From the NCBI GenBank assembly GCA_902362865.1, contig CABIYE010000045.1:1-16489 (forward strand): a stretch of 16,489 nt of DNA. Reading direction: 5' to 3'. Shown piece by piece: positions 11,857 to 16,489 of this stretch. The notes under the pieces are model-generated. The model did no database searches. It was not told where the DNA came from and saw only the letters and a list, made by a program, of their open reading frames with translations. Position numbers and translations under genes: made by a program. The DNA comes from Clostridiaceae bacterium (GTDB taxonomy: Bacteria > Bacillota > Clostridia > Lachnospirales > Lachnospiraceae). Each line of letters begins with the position of its first letter. Position 1 is the first letter of the stretch.

Positions 11857-14284
11857 CAATAACCTTGTCTGGAACAAGGACAATGAAGTGTTTGCCTATT
11901 ATGAGCTGATACCGTACAACTATTCTTTTCTATCCGCAGAGCAGAAATTTATCGTGCATGACAGCTTTCGACAGCTCATTGCACAGTCCCGTGAGGGTAA
12001 AATTCATGCGTTGCAGATTGCCACAGAAAGCTCAATCCGCAGTATGCAGGAGCAGTCAAAGAAGCTGGTAACTGGAAAATTAAAGGAAGTTGCCTATCAG
12101 AAGATAGACGAACAGACCGAAGCGTTAGTATCTATGATTGGGGACAATCAAGTGGACTACCGCTTTTTTCTTGGCTTTAAGCTCATGGTTACGGAAGAAC
12201 AGCTCAATCTGAAGAACATCAAAAAATCGGCGTGGCTGACGTTCACGGAATTTCTCCATGAAGTGAACCACACGCTGATGAATGATTTTGTTTCCATGCC
12301 GAATGATGAAATCAACCGTTACATGAAAATGGAAAAGTTACTGGAAAATAAAATCTCCCGTCGCTTTAAGGTGCGTCGCTTGGAAATCAATGATTTTGGC
12401 TATCTCATGGAACATCTTTACGGCAGGGACGGTATCGCCTATGAAGATTATGAGTACCAGCTACCAAAGAAAAACTATAAGAAAGAAACGCTGATAAAAT
12501 ACTACGACCTTATCCGTCCGACAAGGTGTGTGATTGAAGAAAGCCAGCGATATTTAAGACTGGAACATGAGGACAAAGAAAGTTATGTGTCCTATTTTAC
12601 CGTCAATGCGATTGTCGGGGAGCTTGATTTTCCGTCCTCTGAAATCTTCTATTTCCAGCAACAGCAGTTTACCTTTCCAGTTGATACTTCCATGAATGTA
12701 GAAATCGTGGAAAACCGAAAAGCATTAACGACAGTCCGCAATAAGAAAAAAGAATTGAAAGATTTGGATAATCACGCCTATCAAGCTGGAAGCGAAACAA
12801 GCTCAAATGTGGTGGACGCATTAGACAGCGTGGACGAGCTGGAAACGGATTTAGACCAGACAAAAGAAAGTATGTATAAGCTCTCTTATGTGGTGCGTGT
12901 ATCGGCTGACGATTTGGACGAATTAAAACGCCGTTGTGATGAAGTCAAGGACTTTTACGACGATTTGAATGTAAAACTGGTACGTCCTGCTGGGGATATG
13001 CTGGGGCTTCATTCTGAATTTTTACCAGCCAGCAAGCGATATATCAATGACTATGTGCAGTATGTAAAATCAGACTTCTTGGCTGGGCTTGGTTTTGGTG
13101 CGACACAGCAGTTAGGGGAAACTACGGGTATCTATATGGGCTATTCCGTTGATACGGGAAGAAATGTGTACCTGCAACCGTCCCTTGCCAGTCAAGGTGT
13201 GAAAGGTACAGTTACCAACGCGTTAGCTTCTGCTTTTGTCGGTTCGCTTGGCGGTGGGAAGTCGTTCTGCAACAATCTTCTGGTGTATTATTCGGTTCTC
13301 TTTGGGGGACAAGCGGTTATCTTAGACCCAAAATCAGAGCGTGGCAACTGGAAAGAAACGCTTCCAGAAATCGCCCATGAAATCAATATCGTAAACCTTA
13401 CCAGCGACAAGGACAATGCAGGACTTCTTGACCCATTTGTGATTATGAAGAATGTCAAAGACGCTGAAAGTCTGGCAATCGACATCTTGACATTCCTTAC
13501 TGGTATTTCCTCTAGGGACGGCGAAAAATTCCCCGTGTTACGAAAAGCGGTTCGTTCCGTTACCCAGAGCGACAGTCGGGGCTTGCTCCATGTGATAGAA
13601 GAGCTACGCTGTGAAGATACACCCATATCAAGAAATATCGCAGACCATATCGACAGTTTCACGGACTACGATTTTGCACACCTGCTGTTTTCAGACGGTA
13701 CGGTGGAAAATGCTATCAGTCTGGATAACCAGCTCAATATCATTCAAGTAGCGGACTTAGTATTACCAGATAAGGACACGACCTTTGAGGAATACACGAC
13801 CATTGAATTATTGTCGGTGTCTATGCTGATTGTGATTAGTACCTTTGCCCTTGATTTTATCCATTCGGACAGAAGTATTTTTAAGATTGTCGATTTGGAC
13901 GAAGCGTGGGCGTTCTTAAATGTGGCACAAGGCGAAACCTTATCAAATAAGCTGGTTCGTGCTGGACGAGCTATGCAGGCAGGCGTTTATTTCGTTACAC
14001 AATCCTCTGGCGACGTGTCAAAAGAAAGTCTGAAAAACAATATCGGCTTAAAATTCGCTTTCCGTTCTACTGACATCAACGAGATAAAACAGACCTTAGA
14101 ATTTTTCGGTATCGACAAGGACGACGAGAACAACCAGAAACGCTTGCGTGATTTGGAGAACGGACAATGCTTATTGCAGGACTTATACGGACGTGTCGGT
14201 GTGGTGCAGATACACCCAGTCTTTGAAGAACTGCTACACGCCTTTGATACCAGACCGCCCGTACAGAGAAATGAGGTGGAGTGA
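11834..14284 (+). CDS. orf16: VirB4-like conjugation ATPase, Tn916 Orf16-like
   Basis: The 816-residue ATPase energises the type IV secretion-like mating channel, equivalent to VirB4 and ICEBs1 ConE. The N-terminal ~400 residues are the VirB4/TraC-like domain. The motor half has Walker A GSLGGGKS (470-477) after a VKGTVTNALAS lead-in, a following QAVILDPKSE segment, Walker B FKIVDLDEAW (D689, E690) and the later AGRAMQAGVYFVTQSSGD block. Length equals the Tn916 protein (about 815), so it appears complete. AAGGAGTG lies before ATG 11834, inside orf17. The stop TGA overlaps the ATG of orf15 by one base. It is probably attached to the inner face of the membrane through channel partners; no membrane helix is apparent. 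Confidence 0.95.
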   Translation: MFPIKYIDNNLVWNKDNEVFAYYELIPYNYSFLSAEQKFIVHDSFRQLIAQSREGKIHALQIATESSIRSMQEQSKKLVTGKLKEVAYQKIDEQTEALVSMIGDNQVDYRFFLGFKLMVTEEQLNLKNIKKSAWLTFTEFLHEVNHTLMNDFVSMPNDEINRYMKMEKLLENKISRRFKVRRLEINDFGYLMEHLYGRDGIAYEDYEYQLPKKNYKKETLIKYYDLIRPTRCVIEESQRYLRLEHEDKESYVSYFTVNAIVGELDFPSSEIFYFQQQQFTFPVDTSMNVEIVENRKALTTVRNKKKELKDLDNHAYQAGSETSSNVVDALDSVDELETDLDQTKESMYKLSYVVRVSADDLDELKRRCDEVKDFYDDLNVKLVRPAGDMLGLHSEFLPASKRYINDYVQYVKSDFLAGLGFGATQQLGETTGIYMGYSVDTGRNVYLQPSLASQGVKGTVTNALASAFVGSLGGGKSFCNNLLVYYSVLFGGQAVILDPKSERGNWKETLPEIAHEINIVNLTSDKDNAGLLDPFVIMKNVKDAESLAIDILTFLTGISSRDGEKFPVLRKAVRSVTQSDSRGLLHVIEELRCEDTPISRNIADHIDSFTDYDFAHLLFSDGTVENAISLDNQLNIIQVADLVLPDKDTTFEEYTTIELLSVSMLIVISTFALDFIHSDRSIFKIVDLDEAWAFLNVAQGETLSNKLVRAGRAMQAGVYFVTQSSGDVSKESLKNNIGLKFAFRSTDINEIKQTLEFFGIDKDDENNQKRLRDLENGQCLLQDLYGRVGVVQIHPVFEELLHAFDTRPPVQRNEVE

Positions 14285-16399
14285 TGAAAGAAAGGATAAA
14301 AGGTGCGTTCACAAAAAAGAAGATTTTCCACTTTCTCAAAATGGCTCTGTTCGTGGTGGCACTCTCCATTATCCTGCTTTCACTTCTGGGGACGGTGGCT
14401 CATGCGACGGGGCTTGTGGACGATACCATAAACGCAGAAAATCTTTACTCAAAATATCCCCTTTCCAACTACCAGCTTGATTTTTATGTGGATAATAGCT
14501 GGTCGTGGCTTCCGTGGAACTGGCTGGACGGTATTGGAAAATCGGTGCAGTATGGGCTTTACTGCATTACCAACTTTGTCTGGACGATAAGCCTTTACTT
14601 ATCTAACGCAACGGGCTATGTGGTGCAGGAAGCCTATAAGCTGGACTTCATCAATGATATGGCAGACAGTATCGGAAAGAGCATACAGACCCTTGCAGGC
14701 GTAACGCAGAACGGTTTTTCTTCTACTGGCTTCTATGTTGGTTTCCTGCTTCTCATTATCTTAGTGGTGGGACTTTATGTTGCCTATACGGGACTTATAA
14801 AACGGGAAACCAGCAAGGCACTTCACGCCGTTATTAACTTTGTGGTGGTGTTTGTACTGTCCGCTTCGTTTATCGCCTATGCTCCCGATTACATCAAGAA
14901 GATAAATGAATTTTCATCAGACATCAGTACCGCTTCTTTGGACTTGGGAACAAAAATCATGCTCCCCAACTCTGACAGCGAGGGCAAGGACAGCGTGGAC
15001 TTGATACGGGACAGCTTATTTTCTATTCAAGTGGAACAGCCGTGGCTACTTCTGCAATTCGGGAACAGCAATGCAGAGGAAATCGGGACAGACCGTGTAG
15101 AAGCTCTTGTATCGGCAAGCCCAGAGGACGAGGACGGAAAAACCAGAGAGGAAGTCGTGAAAACAGAAATCGAGGACAACGACAACAACAATCTGACGAT
15201 ACCGCAGGTTGTAAACCGTTTAGGCATGGTATTCTTCCTACTGTTCTTCAATTTAGGGATAACAATATTTGTATTCTTGCTTACGGGTATGATGTTGTTC
15301 AGCCAGATACTTTTTATCATTTTCGCTATGTTCTTGCCTATTAGTTTTCTGCTCTCTATGATACCGAGCTATGAAAGCATAGCAAAGCAGGCAATCGTGA
15401 GGGTGTTTAATACCATAATGACACGGGCAGGAATAACGCTTATTGTAACGGTGGCGTTCAGCATTTCCAGTATGTTTTATAACATTTCCACGGATTACCC
15501 GTTCTTTATGGTGGCGTTCTTGCAGATAGTATGTTTCGCTGGTATCTACATGAAGCTGGGCGATTTAATGAGTATGTTCTCTTTGAACGCTAATGACAGT
15601 CAAAGCATGGGACGAAGAATTTTCCGCAGACCGTATCTGTTTATGCGACATCGGGCTAGGCGTATGGAACACCGTATTGCAAGGGCGGTAAGTGCTGGCG
15701 GTATTTCGGGCGGTGTCGCTGGTGCGGTAGCTGGAAGTGCCGTTGCTGGAAAGAGAGCCGAAAGAAAAAATACGGCTTCTAAAGAAAATCGGGGCAATAC
15801 CACTTCCAGCATGGGACAGCGTGCAGGCTCAAAGGTGGGTGCTGTCTTAGATACGAAAAATAAAGTGAAAGACAAGGCAAATGCTGCCAAAGAGAATATC
15901 AAGGATATGCCGACACAGACCGCTTATGCGGTATATTCCGCAAAGGAAAAAGCAAAGTCCAGCGTGTCCGACTTCAAGCGTGGCATGGTGCAGGAACAGC
16001 AGTCCAGACAGACGGGACGCTTGGAAAAGCAGGCACGGCATAGACAGAATATCGCTGACAAACGTATGGAGCTTCAAAAGGCACAAGAAGCAAGGCAGAC
16101 ACAGCGAAAGGCTGACGGATCAGCGACAATGGGAGCTACCCGTCCCCATGAGCGACCAGCCACAGCTTCAACCATTCCAAAGCCGAGTGCGGAAAAAATG
16201 CAGGAAATCAAACGTCCTGCCACAGCTCCAGCTTCAAAAGTAAGTGAACCAGTCAAGACAAATGTTATCAAAGAACGTCCGTTATCTTCTAGTGCTTCTG
16301 ATAAGAAAGCGACCCAACCTGCACAGCCAGTACATAGGCAGAATGTAGAAAAAGTGGTATCGCAGGAAACACGCCAGAATGACACGAAAGACCGCAGGA

Positions 16400-16489
16400 T
16401 GATTTTGTCAAGATTAGTTGACACATTTTCCTCAAGGATTTTGTACCCTATGCTGCTTCTTTCAGGGAATCATAGTATTGCTGTCGTTT
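16400..16489 (-). mobile_element. IS3-family element, right-end fragment, inverted (copy 3)
   Basis: The reverse complement of these 90 bases is identical to the last 90 bases of the complete IS (ending at 1667). It enters orf15 at codon 706 with its right end facing left. It includes the last orfB codons and stop (16448-16489, minus strand) and an outward TTGACA. The window ends inside the IS at almost the same internal position as it begins in copy 1, which suggests the sequence was bounded by assembly breaks in this repeat. Confidence 0.95.
16448..16489 (-). pseudogene. IS3-family transposase OrfB, last 13 codons (cut by window edge)
   Basis: On the minus strand the frame reads KRQQYYDSLKEAA and then TAG, identical to the end of the full orfB. 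It is partial only because of the window end. Confidence 0.85.

Larger units (their letters stand above)
14284..16489 (+). pseudogene. orf15: VirB6-like conjugation channel protein, Tn916 Orf15-like, 3' end replaced by an IS
   Basis: The start overlaps the orf16 stop (TGATG) and the frame is open to the window end. Native sequence covers codons 1-705. It has an N-terminal helix (ALFVVALSIILLSLLGTVAH), a Trp-rich segment, five or so further membrane helices (for example GFLLLIILVVGLYVAYTGL and QILFIIFAMFLPISFLLSM) up to about residue 435, and then a long basic Ala/Gln/Lys-rich tail. This fits the VirB6/ConG-type channel protein Orf15, about 750 residues in Tn916, so roughly the last 45 codons are missing. 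At 16400 the frame runs into an inverted IS copy and continues through it (DTFSSRILYPMLLLSGNHS) past the window. The membrane domain is intact; whether the altered tail abolishes transfer is unknown. orf14 and orf13 would lie beyond the IS. Confidence 0.88.

Noticed and set aside
14148..14480. 110-codon plus-strand frame over the orf16/orf15 junction
   Set aside because: It overlaps two clearly real genes in another frame and has Arg/Ser-rich noise composition.
15600..16424. Several overlapping frames on both strands in the orf15 tail
   Set aside because: The basic, Ala/Gln-rich tail of orf15 leaves alternative frames open by chance; none has a ribosome site or domain.

Overview
The window is part of a Tn916-family integrative and conjugative element (ICE) from a Bacillota host, most likely a gut clostridium. 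Supporting points are the Tn916-type gene order, AAGGAGTG-type Shine-Dalgarno sites, an SPKTG-type sortase anchor and a TnpW-like fragment. It is cut up by at least three copies of one IS3-family insertion sequence. The species cannot be named from what is visible.

Layout. Bases 1-94 are the right end of one IS copy. Bases 95-300 are a scrap of a different mobile element read on the minus strand: the tail of one gene, then the start of tnpW. Bases 301-1667 are a complete IS3-family element with orfA, orfB and inverted ends. It abuts the last ~68 codons of a wall-anchored surface protein (1668-1874). A hairpin-rich 238-base gap then leads into the conjugation operon, all on the plus strand. 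The operon runs orf23, orf22 (both YdcP/DUF961), [regulator-transporter-kinase cassette], orf21 (FtsK-like coupling protein), oriT, orf20 (MobT relaxase), a 44-residue DUF3789-type membrane protein, orf19 (TcpD), [SnoaL-like gene cassette], a small unknown gene, two tandem ArdA antirestriction genes, orf17 (TcpE), orf16 (VirB4-like ATPase) and orf15 (VirB6-like channel protein). orf15 is broken at 16400 by a third, inverted IS copy that runs off the window.

How the genes work together. MobT (orf20) would nick at oriT, orf21 would pass the relaxase-DNA complex to the channel, and orf15, orf16, orf17 and orf19 would supply the membrane channel and its ATPase. The ArdA proteins would shield incoming DNA from type I restriction in a new host. 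The AT-rich 2.85-6.36 kb cassette encodes an OmpR-type response regulator, a BcrA/SalX-like ABC ATPase, a six-helix permease and a sensor kinase with almost no extracellular part. This is the usual layout of lantibiotic or peptide-antibiotic protection systems. Four CTTTAC repeats spaced 11-12 bases apart lie in front of the ATPase gene and are probable regulator-binding sites.

Most notable observation. The two cargo insertions, at different places in the backbone, share the same borders. On the left is an 18-base AT-rich stretch with a promoter at identical offset (15/18 identical). On the right is a near-identical 37-base terminator (35/37). They look like self-contained promoter-gene(s)-terminator cassettes put into the ICE in a common way. 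The truncations of the surface protein and orf15 suggest this ICE copy has been rearranged by its IS and may no longer transfer by itself.
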